Assembly (NCBI RefSeq): GCF_014207745.1
Contig: NZ_JACHJB010000001.1
Span: forward strand, 930,001-994,000
Direction: 5' to 3'
Length of the DNA stretch: 64,000 nt
Origin: Nonomuraea muscovyensis
Lineage (GTDB): Bacteria; Actinomycetota; Actinomycetes; Streptosporangiales; Streptosporangiaceae
The notes below the pieces were generated by a model. The model was not told the DNA's origin, ran no database searches, and worked only from the letters and a program-made list of their open reading frames with translations. Numbering within the stretch: position 1 is the stretch's first letter; each line of letters opens with the position of its first letter. The translations under genes were made by a program, and so were the position numbers. Below, piece by piece: positions 9,153-16,923 of the stretch.

Positions 9153-10150
9153 CCCTCTACATCCAGGACGTCACCCTCAGAGACGGCATGCACGCCGTAC
9201 GACACCGCATCTCCCCCGCCGACGTCGGCCGCATCGTCACCGCCCTCGACGCCGCCGGCGTGGACGCCATCGAGGTCGCCCACGGCGACGGCCTCGCCGG
9301 AGCCTCCATCAACTACGGCCCCGGCAGCAACACCGACTGGGAATGGATCGAGGCGGCCGCCGCCCACATCGAGCAGGCCAAACTCACCACCCTCCTGCTG
9401 CCCGGCATCGGCACCATCGCCGAGCTCAAGCACGCCTACTCCCTCGGCGTGCGCTCCATCCGCATCGCCACCCACTGCACCGAGGCGGACGTCGCCGCCC
9501 AGCACATCGCCACCGCCCGCGAGATCGGCATGGACGTGGCCGGCTTCCTCATGCTCAGCCACATGGCGCCCCCCGCCGAACTGGCGCGACAGGCCAAGCT
9601 CATGGAGTCCTACGGCGCTCACTGCGTCTACGTCACCGACTCCGGCGGCCGCCTCACCATGGACGGCGTCCGCGACCGCGTCCGCGCCTACCGCGACGTC
9701 CTCGACCCCGGCACCCAGCTCGGCATCCACGCCCACCAGAACCTCTCCCTGGCCGTGGCCAACTCCGTCGTCGCCGTCGAGGAGGGCGTGACCCGCGTGG
9801 ACGCCTCCCTGGCCGGACACGGCGCGGGCGCCGGCAACTGCCCCATCGAACCCTTCGTGGCCGTCGCCAACCTCAACGAGTGGAAACACGGCTGCGACCT
9901 GTTCGCCCTCCAGGACGCCGCCGACGACATCGTCCGCCCTCTCCAGGACCGCCCCGTCCAGGTGGACCGCGAAACCCTCACCCTCGGCTACGCCGGCGCG
10001 TACTCCAGCTTCCTGCGCCACGCCGAGGCGGCCTCCCGCCAGTACGGCATCGACGTGCGGACCATCCTGCTCGAAGTCGGCAGGCGCCGCCTCGTCGGCG
10101 GCCAGGAAGACATGATCGTCGACATCGCCCTCGACCTGCTCGACACGTGA
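9149..10150 (+). CDS. mhpE: 4-hydroxy-2-oxovalerate aldolase (MhpE-like)
   Basis: A 333-aa class II pyruvate aldolase of the HMGL-like family that splits 4-hydroxy-2-oxovalerate into pyruvate and acetaldehyde. The TIM-barrel opening [12 protein letters not shown] holds the metal Asp and base; [16 protein letters not shown] holds the metal-binding His pair; [17 protein letters not shown] and the C-terminal communication domain for the dehydrogenase follow. It ends the plus-strand catabolic operon, giving a full lower pathway in this order: hydratase, dehydrogenase, aldolase. Confidence 0.95.
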   Translation: MTLYIQDVTLRDGMHAVRHRISPADVGRIVTALDAAGVDAIEVAHGDGLAGASINYGPGSNTDWEWIEAAAAHIEQAKLTTLLLPGIGTIAELKHAYSLGVRSIRIATHCTEADVAAQHIATAREIGMDVAGFLMLSHMAPPAELARQAKLMESYGAHCVYVTDSGGRLTMDGVRDRVRAYRDVLDPGTQLGIHAHQNLSLAVANSVVAVEEGVTRVDASLAGHGAGAGNCPIEPFVAVANLNEWKHGCDLFALQDAADDIVRPLQDRPVQVDRETLTLGYAGAYSSFLRHAEAASRQYGIDVRTILLEVGRRRLVGGQEDMIVDIALDLLDT

Positions 10151-10219
10151 CACCCACGGGGAACCGGCACGACAAGGCCCTCCACGCGTTGCGGGCGTAC
10201 GCGCCCCCGAGGAGATCAC

Positions 10220-10236
10220 GGGCCGCCCCGCGGCCC
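10220..10236 (+). terminator. Possible terminator hairpin after mhpE
   Basis: A perfect 7-bp GC stem (GGGCCGC/GCGGCCC, triloop CCC) lies 70 nt after the mhpE stop and before the flavoprotein gene. There is no T tract, so the call rests on position and stem only. Confidence 0.35.
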
Positions 10237-10324
10237 TCCGGCCTCTACGTGACATCCTGGCAACCGCCCCGATCAGCGTCCGCCGCGAAGCCAGCGAGTA
10301 CGCGGCAACCCTGGAAGTGATCGC

Positions 10325-10858
10325 GTGACCCAACCCGGCAAGGTCCTCTACATCATCGTCTGTGCCGCCGGCCCCGCCCCCGACGTCGGCCGCCTCGTCA
10401 CCCTCGCCCAAGACGCCGGCTGGACCGTCCAGATCATCGCCACCCCATCGGCACTCGACTTCATCGACGTCGCCGGACTGGAGAAGCAGACCAGCCGTCC
10501 CGTCCGCAGCAGGTACCGCAAGCCGGACGAGCCCAAGTCACCCCGTGCCGGCGCCATCATCGTCGCCCCGGCCACCTACAACACCATCAACAAGTTCGCC
10601 CACGGCATCGCCGACACCTACGCCCTCGGCCTGCTCTCCGAAGCACCCGGACTCGGCATCCCGGTGGTGATCCTGCCCTTCGTCAACACGGCACTGGCCT
10701 CACGCACCCCGTTCCGGCACAGCGTCGACCGGCTCCGCGCCGAAGGCGTCCGCATCCTGCTCGGCCCCGGCCAGTTCGAGCCACACCCGCCAAGCTCCGG
10801 AGCCGAACGCGTCGACAGCTACCCCTGGTCACTGACCCTGGAGAACCTGCCGAACTGA
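10325..10858 (+). CDS. Flavoprotein-fold protein (PPC-decarboxylase/UbiX-like superfamily)
   Basis: A 177-aa protein starting at a GTG. It opens with LYIIVCAAGPAPDVGRLV. It contains the superfamily pieces GWTVQIIATPSALDFID and AGAIIVAPATYNTINKFAHG, with the conserved Pro-Ala-Thr and Asn-Lys of FMN-binding flavoproteins related to phosphopantothenoylcysteine decarboxylase. It is a stand-alone domain without the CoA synthetase half. The region upstream (10151-10324) shows no gene. No partner is visible, and its substrate is unknown. Confidence 0.8.
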   Translation: MTQPGKVLYIIVCAAGPAPDVGRLVTLAQDAGWTVQIIATPSALDFIDVAGLEKQTSRPVRSRYRKPDEPKSPRAGAIIVAPATYNTINKFAHGIADTYALGLLSEAPGLGIPVVILPFVNTALASRTPFRHSVDRLRAEGVRILLGPGQFEPHPPSSGAERVDSYPWSLTLENLPN

Positions 10859-10862
10859 TCCC

Positions 10863-10928
10863 TTCGGGATCAAGCGGCGGCGCAAGGAGATCATCCGCTG
10901 CCTCAAGCGGTCCATCGCCCGAGAAGCC
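10863..10928 (+). pseudogene. IS110-family transposase C-terminal remnant
   Basis: Translating from 10863 gives FGIKRRRKEIIRCLKRSIA followed by REA. The core KEIIRCLKR-x-IARE is a very recognisable C-terminal signature of actinobacterial IS110/IS116 transposases. Only about 20 codons survive. The rest of the transposase is absent on both sides, so this is a scar of an old insertion or recombination event immediately after the flavoprotein stop. Confidence 0.55.
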
Positions 10929-10938
10929 TCCCCGATCA

Positions 10939-11352
10939 TTGACCAACCCGGCTCTGGAAAACCTGATCCGCAACCTGAAACGCCCCGGCGGCCCGCCACC
11001 GGCCTATGCCGGGGCAGGCGGCCGGGTTCCCGTCGGGCGAGGGCCCTCGATGGAAGGTCCCGCACCTCGCGGCGGCCAGCGTCTGGAGGCCAGAGGCTGG
11101 TTCGGCCGAGGAGGCTCCGCGGACAATGCGCCGCCTCCCAAGGCACAGAAGGCGGCGGAGGAGAGCGCACAGCATCAAGCGAACGTGAACGGGTCTCGGC
11201 TGCGTGAACTCGGCGTCCAGGACAGGTTCGCGGAGAAGGCCATCAGAGACGCCGAGAGGGACGGCAGGACCACCAGCGCGGAGGCGCTCAAGGCCGCACG
11301 TGAAGAGGTGCAGAAGGAACAGCGGAGCAGAGGGTGGGGACGGCACAACTGA
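10939..11352 (+). CDS. Hypothetical protein, possibly a fragment, of atypical composition
   Basis: A 137-aa frame from a TTG. The first half is Gly/Pro-rich and unremarkable. The second half (about residue 65 onward) is rich in Ala, Glu, Lys and Arg and looks genuinely protein-like (EKAIRDAERDGRTTSAEALK), with many AGG/AGA and GAA codons unlike neighbouring genes. It lies right behind the IS110 scar, so it may be a foreign gene or the tail of a disrupted one. No family was recognised and no ribosome site supports the start. Confidence 0.35.
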   Translation: MTNPALENLIRNLKRPGGPPPAYAGAGGRVPVGRGPSMEGPAPRGGQRLEARGWFGRGGSADNAPPPKAQKAAEESAQHQANVNGSRLRELGVQDRFAEKAIRDAERDGRTTSAEALKAAREEVQKEQRSRGWGRHN

Positions 11353-11573
11353 CCGCGCGAGGCCCGCTCCTACGATGGCCCGCTCGGCGCTACCGGGCGG
11401 CGCTGGCAAATCCTGCCCCTCTTCCTCGACGTGGGGCGAACGTTCTCCATCGGGACGGTCATCTTGGCGTCGGAGCGCTCGTCGGCGGGAACGCCGCCCA
11501 CGGATGCGACACTTCGCCGTCTGACCGGACCTCAAGTGACCATGATGCGGGGATCCAACGGCGGCCCGCCGGG

Positions 11574-12413
11574 TCAGCGGGGTGCGGCGCACGAGGGACG
11601 TACCAAGGAATCCAGCGCCGCCGCCGTGGCGTCGTCGGCGGCCAGGTAGACGACCAGGCGCTGCTCGTCGGTCTCCGCCAGCTCCATGCTCTCGTAGGCC
11701 AGCGCCAGCTCCCCTGCCTCGGGGTGCGCCCACCGCTCGGCGCCCGCGCGCGACGGCAGCGCCGCCGACGCCTCGAACCTGCCGCGGAACCGGGCGCCCG
11801 CCACGGCGGTCAGCTCGTCGGCCAGGTGCCGGGCGTGGACGTCGCCGAGGGAGGCCGCGGCCCGCAGCTCGGCGGCGCGCTCGTCGGCCACCCTGTCCCA
11901 TTCGGGGAAGGCGGACAGCGCTCGGGCATCGGTGAAGACGAAACGGGGAAGGCTGGGAGGACTACTCTCCAGCAGCCCCGCGGGGCCCGCGAGCCGCTCG
12001 AAGCCTGCCGTCCACGCCAGCAGTTCGCCGAGCCGGTCGACCACCATCGCCGGCGCGGGTTCCAGCCGGTCGAGCAGCGCCCGCACGGTGGGGCGCACCT
12101 CGCGGACGGGCCGCGCGGCCGCCTGGCAGCCGCCGCCGCTGCCCGCCTTGACCAGCCGGTGCAGATGGACCCGCTCCTCGGTGGTCAGCCGCAGCGCGTC
12201 GCCGAGCGCGGCGAGGATCTCGGGGGACGGGCGGCGGTCGCGTCCCTGCTCCAGCCGCGTGAGGTACTCCACGCTGACCCCGGCGAGCGTGGCCAGCTCG
12301 GCACGCCGCAGTCCGGGTGTGCGGCGGCGCGGGCCGTCGGGGAGCCCCACGTTGCCGGGCGTGACGCTCTCGCGCCTGGCGCGCAGGAACGCGCCCAGTT
12401 CGTTGTCTCCCAC
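11574..12413 (-). CDS. XRE-family transcriptional regulator with MmyB-like ligand domain
   Basis: A 279-aa regulator. The N-terminal helix-turn-helix (LRRAELATLAGVSVEYLTRLEQGR) follows the hallmark RRRTPGLRR of the MmyB-type subfamily. The C-terminal part, VDRLGELLAWTAGFERLAG through FRGRFEASAALP, is the PAS-like MmyB ligand-binding domain, which binds fatty-acid-like ligands in structurally known members. Such regulators often control a neighbouring oxidoreductase, but none is adjacent here. The intergenic DNA 11353-11573 on its downstream side holds nothing recognisable. Confidence 0.9.
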   Translation of the reverse strand: MGDNELGAFLRARRESVTPGNVGLPDGPRRRTPGLRRAELATLAGVSVEYLTRLEQGRDRRPSPEILAALGDALRLTTEERVHLHRLVKAGSGGGCQAAARPVREVRPTVRALLDRLEPAPAMVVDRLGELLAWTAGFERLAGPAGLLESSPPSLPRFVFTDARALSAFPEWDRVADERAAELRAAASLGDVHARHLADELTAVAGARFRGRFEASAALPSRAGAERWAHPEAGELALAYESMELAETDEQRLVVYLAADDATAAALDSLVRPSCAAPR

Positions 12414-12690
12414 GCTCGGAGTCTAGTTCGGACGGGGTGAGACCGGCCCCGCGCGGGCAGGTCTCACGTCGTGCCGGCGGGATCCGCGCCTGCCGACAGC
12501 CGAGGCGAGACACCGACGGGACACACGGAGCTACTCACGCCTGCCGCTCTGTCTGCTGGTTGACCTCCTGGACGCGTTGCTCACGCGGTCGGCACGCGCC
12601 GCCCTCGGCGACGACGACCACGGCCAGATGCACCGGCGGGAGTGCGCCGGGGGCGGCGGCCATGACCGGAAAGTGTCGTCGGGGCTCGTT

Positions 12691-12702
12691 AGCGTCCCCG
12701 CC
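12691..12702 (+). promoter_or_regulatory. Candidate leaderless promoter (-10 TAGCGT) for the DUF6493 gene
   Basis: The hexamer TAGCGT (TAnnnT pattern) occupies 12691-12696, exactly positions -12 to -7 relative to the ATG at 12703. No Shine-Dalgarno sequence precedes that ATG. This spacing is the signature of actinobacterial leaderless transcripts starting at the A of the initiation codon. No good -35 was seen. Confidence 0.35.
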
Positions 12703-15288
12703 ATGGATCACTGGGGTACGGTCAGGGAGCTGATCGAGGCACGGCGCGCCGATCGGCTCGCCGAGGTCGTCAGGGCGCTGGACGACGAGGGGCGCAAGGA
12801 GGTCGCGGCGCGGCTGCCGGCGTTGCTGAAGGAGTTGCGGGGCCGGTTCGACCGGTGGGACGACGGGCTGGTCGCCTACGCGGGGGTGTTGCGGGTCGCG
12901 GGCGCGGGCGCCCTGGGCGGCGCGGCGGCCGTGGCGTCCTGGCTGTACCGGCGTGACTTCGCCCCACAATGGGCGGGTCCCGACGACGACGTGGACCTCG
13001 TCTCGGCGGTGCTCGCCGACCGGCCGGCGGCCTGGCGCGCCGACCTGGCCGAGCGGCTGGTGCTGCGGATGCGCGTCTCCGACGACCGCGGCACGGCGCT
13101 GGCCCTGGCGCTGCTGCGCGAGACAGGCGTGGCGCCGCCGCCGCACGACCCGCTGGTGGCCGGGTGGGTGAACCGCAGGCCGTCGCGGCTCCGCAACGAC
13201 CCGCTGCTCGACCACCTGCTGCCGCGGCTGTTCGAGGCCGAAGGTGTGGGCCGGGTGCTCCAGTGGGAGAGCGATCCGCGCGCGGGCTGGCTGGGGGCGC
13301 TGCTGGAGCTGGCGAAGGCCGACCGGGCGAAGCGGGAGGCGCTGGCCGAAGGCTGCGTGCGCCGCTTCCTGCTCGGCGGGACGGTCAACGAGCTGCGGTT
13401 CTTCGTCCGTCTGCACGAGGCGCTGGACCCGTCGCCGGCCGAGTCCGCCGCCCACGCCCGCGACTACCTGCGGCTGCTGCCCGCGTCGCCCGGCCCGGTC
13501 GCCGAGCTGGCCATGAAGCGCCTGCGCGGCTGCGCCGGCCTCCCCGACGCCCGCCTGACAGCCGACGACCTCGCCGAGGCGTGGGAGTCGCTGCTGTTCC
13601 GCCCGGAGCGCAAGCTGGTGCGTGCGGGGCTGGCGTGGCTCGACCGGTCCGTACGGCACACGCCCGCGCTGGCCGGTCTGGTCGCCGCGCCGCTGGCCCG
13701 CGCGTTCGCCGCCGACTCCGCCGAGTTGCAGGAGAAGGCCGTCGAGCTGGCTCTCGCCCACCATGACGGCATGGACGAGGAGGGGCGCGCCACGGTGCGG
13801 GAGGCGATCGAGCTGCTCCCGTCCCGGCTAGGCCGCCTGGCCGCCGAGGCGTTCGCGGGCGGCTCGGTCGCCGAGGCCGAGCCCGCCTTCGCGCCGCCGC
13901 CGCTGCCCGCCGCGCCCGAACGCGCCCGCCTCGTCGCGCCGCCGATCGAGTCCGCCGAGGAGCTCGGCGGGCTCATGAGGGAGGGAACGAGCTCCTGGCA
14001 GGAGTGGGAACGGGTGCTCGCCGGGTTCGTCACGCTCACCGGTCGTGACCGGACGGGCGTGGCCGCGGAGCTGTACTCCTGGCTGATCGAGGCACACACC
14101 TGGCAGTACAACGCGGGCACCTGGGAGGAGCCTGGTCAGTGGCTGCACGGCGCCGCCCGTTCCCTGACCGCCACCGCGCCCGTCCGCCACGCCTGGCGGC
14201 GCTTGCTGCCGCAGGAGAGCCTGGCCCCGCCGCACCGGCTGCTGCTGCACCGCGCGGCCGAGGTCCTGCGGGCCGTCGAGGAGGACACCCTCCCGCCGCT
14301 GCTGCTGGCCACGCCCACGCACAGCACCGGGCACGTGGCGGCGGGCGAGCTGGTCCGGCGGCTGGAGGTCATCGAGGCGGCCGGGGCCAGGCCGCTGGCC
14401 GCCGACCTCCAGCAGGCGCTGCTGCGCCTCCCGCGCACCCCTGACCCCGAGGCGGCGGAGCGGGCGGCCCGCCTGACGTCGGCCGCGGGCGCGATGCTCG
14501 CCGCGTGGACGTGCCCCGAGGTCGGGATCGAGCTGGAGTGGACCTGCGGCAACGCCGGCGGCGACCACGACTGGCACGACCGGAGCCACCACCACACCAT
14601 CGGGCTGGTGCCGACGGCCACGGCCACCCCCACCGGGCTCCCGCTGGTCGACCTGATGCTGGGCGTCGCCCCGCACAGGGCCGAGGCCGGCCACCTCGCG
14701 TGGTGGCCCTCGATGCTGCCGTCGCACCGTGAGGTCGCCGCCGCGCACCTCATGCCGTACGTGCTGAGGCGCGTCTGGAACGAGGTCCCCGTCGGGCCGC
14801 GGGAGGCGCGCGAGCTCGCCCGGGCCGAAGGGCCGGCGGGAGCGGCGTTCTCGGCGGTCCTCGCCCGCGTCCTGGGCGATCCGAAGATGCCCGAGTCGGT
14901 CGACGTGCTGCTGGAGGTCGCCGCGCGGGATGAGCTGCCCGCGGCGGCGCTGGGCCGTCAGGCCGGGCTCCTCATGGCCGCCGGCCAGGTCAGGATGACC
15001 GACCTGATCGCCGCGCTCGACGCCGCGGCCGCGCGGGGCGGCCACGCGCACGTGTGGGAGGTCGCCGCCGCCGCGCTGCCCGTCCTGCTGCCCGCGCCCG
15101 GTGAGCGGCCGCGCAACGGCCTGACCGGGTTCGTCACGCTCGCCGGCACGGTCGCCGAGTGGTGCGGGGCACGCGGCGAGATCCCCGAGGTACGCGACAT
15201 GGCCGCCCGCAAGGGCGACAGCGGGCTGCTCCGCGCGGTCCGCAGGCTGCACGACCAGCTCGCCGGCGGCGCCGGCCAGAAAGGATGA
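12703..15288 (+). CDS. DUF6493-like large alpha-helical repeat protein
   Basis: An 861-aa protein made largely of short Leu/Ala/Arg-rich helices, consistent with a HEAT-like solenoid (ELIEARRADRLAEVVRALDDEGRKE, LVAAPLARAFAADSAELQEK). It resembles the actinobacterial DUF6493 family, whose function is unknown to me; some relatives sit beside SWIM zinc-finger genes, which is not the case here. There are no signal peptide or membrane segments. The ATG at 12703 is preferred over upstream starts because the preceding frame is poor coding sequence and a -10 box is ideally placed. It overlaps the next gene (ATGATCATG) and probably functions with it. Confidence 0.75.
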   Translation: MDHWGTVRELIEARRADRLAEVVRALDDEGRKEVAARLPALLKELRGRFDRWDDGLVAYAGVLRVAGAGALGGAAAVASWLYRRDFAPQWAGPDDDVDLVSAVLADRPAAWRADLAERLVLRMRVSDDRGTALALALLRETGVAPPPHDPLVAGWVNRRPSRLRNDPLLDHLLPRLFEAEGVGRVLQWESDPRAGWLGALLELAKADRAKREALAEGCVRRFLLGGTVNELRFFVRLHEALDPSPAESAAHARDYLRLLPASPGPVAELAMKRLRGCAGLPDARLTADDLAEAWESLLFRPERKLVRAGLAWLDRSVRHTPALAGLVAAPLARAFAADSAELQEKAVELALAHHDGMDEEGRATVREAIELLPSRLGRLAAEAFAGGSVAEAEPAFAPPPLPAAPERARLVAPPIESAEELGGLMREGTSSWQEWERVLAGFVTLTGRDRTGVAAELYSWLIEAHTWQYNAGTWEEPGQWLHGAARSLTATAPVRHAWRRLLPQESLAPPHRLLLHRAAEVLRAVEEDTLPPLLLATPTHSTGHVAAGELVRRLEVIEAAGARPLAADLQQALLRLPRTPDPEAAERAARLTSAAGAMLAAWTCPEVGIELEWTCGNAGGDHDWHDRSHHHTIGLVPTATATPTGLPLVDLMLGVAPHRAEAGHLAWWPSMLPSHREVAAAHLMPYVLRRVWNEVPVGPREARELARAEGPAGAAFSAVLARVLGDPKMPESVDVLLEVAARDELPAAALGRQAGLLMAAGQVRMTDLIAALDAAAARGGHAHVWEVAAAALPVLLPAPGERPRNGLTGFVTLAGTVAEWCGARGEIPEVRDMAARKGDSGLLRAVRRLHDQLAGGAGQKG

Positions 15289-15290
15289 TC

Positions 15291-16223
15291 ATGGTTTCCC
15301 GGCTGTCCACGCGCTCCGGGCGCTGGCGCTCCAGGCAGGACGAGAGCCACGGCATGCGGCTGGCGATCGGCGATCTCGCCCGGGCCGCCGCCGCGCCGGG
15401 CTGGTCGCGGCTCACCGTCCACCACGCCCAGGTCGGCTCGCACGGGCTGACCACCGTCGTCCGCGACGGCCACGAGATCGGCGCCGAGGGCCTGGACGAG
15501 CCGTTCCGGCGCCTGCGCGAGCTGTCCTACCAGGGGGGCGCCGGCACCTGGTTCTCCTGCGAGCTGGCGTTCTCGCCCGGCACCAGGGGTTATGCCTGCC
15601 GCGTCGACTCCGCCGCAGCGCCGTTCGATGACGTGCCGGCGCCGGCGGCGCTGGCGGAGCTGACCGCGTTCCCCCGCGACGAGCCGCCCGGCTGGCTGCT
15701 GGCCGCGCTGCCGACCGCCGCGCCCATCGGGCTGCCCACCACGTACGGCGAGCGCTACGACTGGCTCTGGAAGCACACCGGCGAGCGCCCGCCTCCATCG
15801 CCGGCCATCAGCGGGGAGTCGGCCTACCTCCCGGCCACGACCATGACCGCCCGCGCCTTCGCCCATGGCCAGAAGCACGGCCGGCACCTGGTGCAGTTGG
15901 CGGGTCAGGCCGACGAGCCCGAGGCGGAGCAGTTCATGGTGATGTGCTCGGGGGAGAGCTACCACGTGGGGCGCCGGAGCGTGCGCGGCACCGGCGGCGG
16001 CACCGGCAGGGATTTCGGCATCGACATGGGCCTGCGCTCCATCATGCTGGACGGCGCGACGCTCCGGCTGGACCTGACCCCTGAGGCCGCCGACACGCTG
16101 GAGACCGAGACCTCCTTCGAGATACGCCTCGACCTGGACCCCGGATCGCTCGGCGAGGTGCGGGCCGTCCTGCCCGGCATGCTCAGGACCGTCGTCCGGG
16201 CGCCGCGGCTGATCGGCTTCTGA
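15291..16223 (+). CDS. Hypothetical protein paired with the DUF6493-like gene
   Basis: A 310-aa soluble-looking protein with no motif I recognise. It contains Trp/Tyr-rich stretches such as TYGERYDWLWKHTGE and a C-terminal region of alternating hydrophobic strands (SIMLDGATLRLDLTPEAADTL), suggesting a beta-rich domain. Two starts are possible: ATG 15285, overlapping the upstream stop, or ATG 15291, which has AAAGGA at ideal spacing and is chosen. The tight overlap with the solenoid gene indicates a two-gene operon. Confidence 0.75.
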   Translation: MVSRLSTRSGRWRSRQDESHGMRLAIGDLARAAAAPGWSRLTVHHAQVGSHGLTTVVRDGHEIGAEGLDEPFRRLRELSYQGGAGTWFSCELAFSPGTRGYACRVDSAAAPFDDVPAPAALAELTAFPRDEPPGWLLAALPTAAPIGLPTTYGERYDWLWKHTGERPPPSPAISGESAYLPATTMTARAFAHGQKHGRHLVQLAGQADEPEAEQFMVMCSGESYHVGRRSVRGTGGGTGRDFGIDMGLRSIMLDGATLRLDLTPEAADTLETETSFEIRLDLDPGSLGEVRAVLPGMLRTVVRAPRLIGF

Positions 16224-16284
16224 AGGTGGGGGAACAGCGCGCCGCCGGCCGATCGGCTGACGCGCCCGGGGACCGAGCCGGGGA

Positions 16285-16923
16285 TCAGGCGGTGGATCTG
16301 CGGAGCTTGGCGCGCAGGGCGCGGCGGGCGACCGGGCCGAGGTCGTCGACCACCTCGGCCAGCAGCGCCAGCCGGTCGAGCGCGTCGAGCGCCGCCTGCC
16401 CGCCCGCCGGGTCGACGCCCTCGAACAGCTCCAGGCCGATGAACGCGGCGGCGACCGCGCGGGCCAGGCCGGGGATGTCGGCCAGTTCGGCGACGGGCGA
16501 GCCGGCCAGCAGCCGGTCCAGGGTGCGCTCCAGCGCGTCGATCCACAGGTGCAGCGCGGCCGAGGTGGCCTCGGCCAGCGCCGGGTCGGTCTGCGCGCCG
16601 GCGAGGAACTGGGCCAGCACGGTGACGTTGCCGGTGGCGCGCTCCTCGGCGTGCAGGTGGCGGCCCAGGTCGAGCAGCTCGCGCAGGCTCCTCACCTGCT
16701 CCATGCGGGCCTGGAACGGCCGGACCCTGGCCTCGGTGGCCGCCAGGCACGCCTGTTTGAGCAGCTCGGGCACGCTGCCGAAGTGGTAGAACACCAGCGC
16801 CTGGTTGACGCCCGCGGTGGCGGCGATCGTCCGCGCGGAGGTGCCGGTGATGCCACGTTCGCGCAGCGTCTCGATGGCGCCGTCGATCAGACGCTGTCGG
16901 GTGTCGGCCATGCCGACCATCAT
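16285..16923 (-). CDS. TetR-family transcriptional regulator (likely autorepressor of its operon)
   Basis: A 212-aa TetR regulator. The N-terminal helix-turn-helix is clear (RQRLIDGAIETLRERG, TSARTIAATAGVNQALVFYHFGS), followed by a helical ligand-binding domain. The ATG at 16923 overlaps the membrane-protein stop (ATGA); ATG 16920 and 16911 are alternatives. It is the last gene of a three-gene operon led by an FAD monooxygenase, and a double palindrome of the type TetR dimers bind lies over that operon's promoter (19742-19791). Autoregulation by an inducer that may be the monooxygenase substrate is inferred. Confidence 0.9.
   Translation of the reverse strand: MMVGMADTRQRLIDGAIETLRERGITGTSARTIAATAGVNQALVFYHFGSVPELLKQACLAATEARVRPFQARMEQVRSLRELLDLGRHLHAEERATGNVTVLAQFLAGAQTDPALAEATSAALHLWIDALERTLDRLLAGSPVAELADIPGLARAVAAAFIGLELFEGVDPAGGQAALDALDRLALLAEVVDDLGPVARRALRAKLRRSTA

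Noticed and set aside
10936..11901. Minus-strand 321-codon frame across the IS110 scar
   Set aside because: Its sequence is Arg/Gly-rich, overlaps the XRE regulator in another frame and matches no family; treated as shadow.
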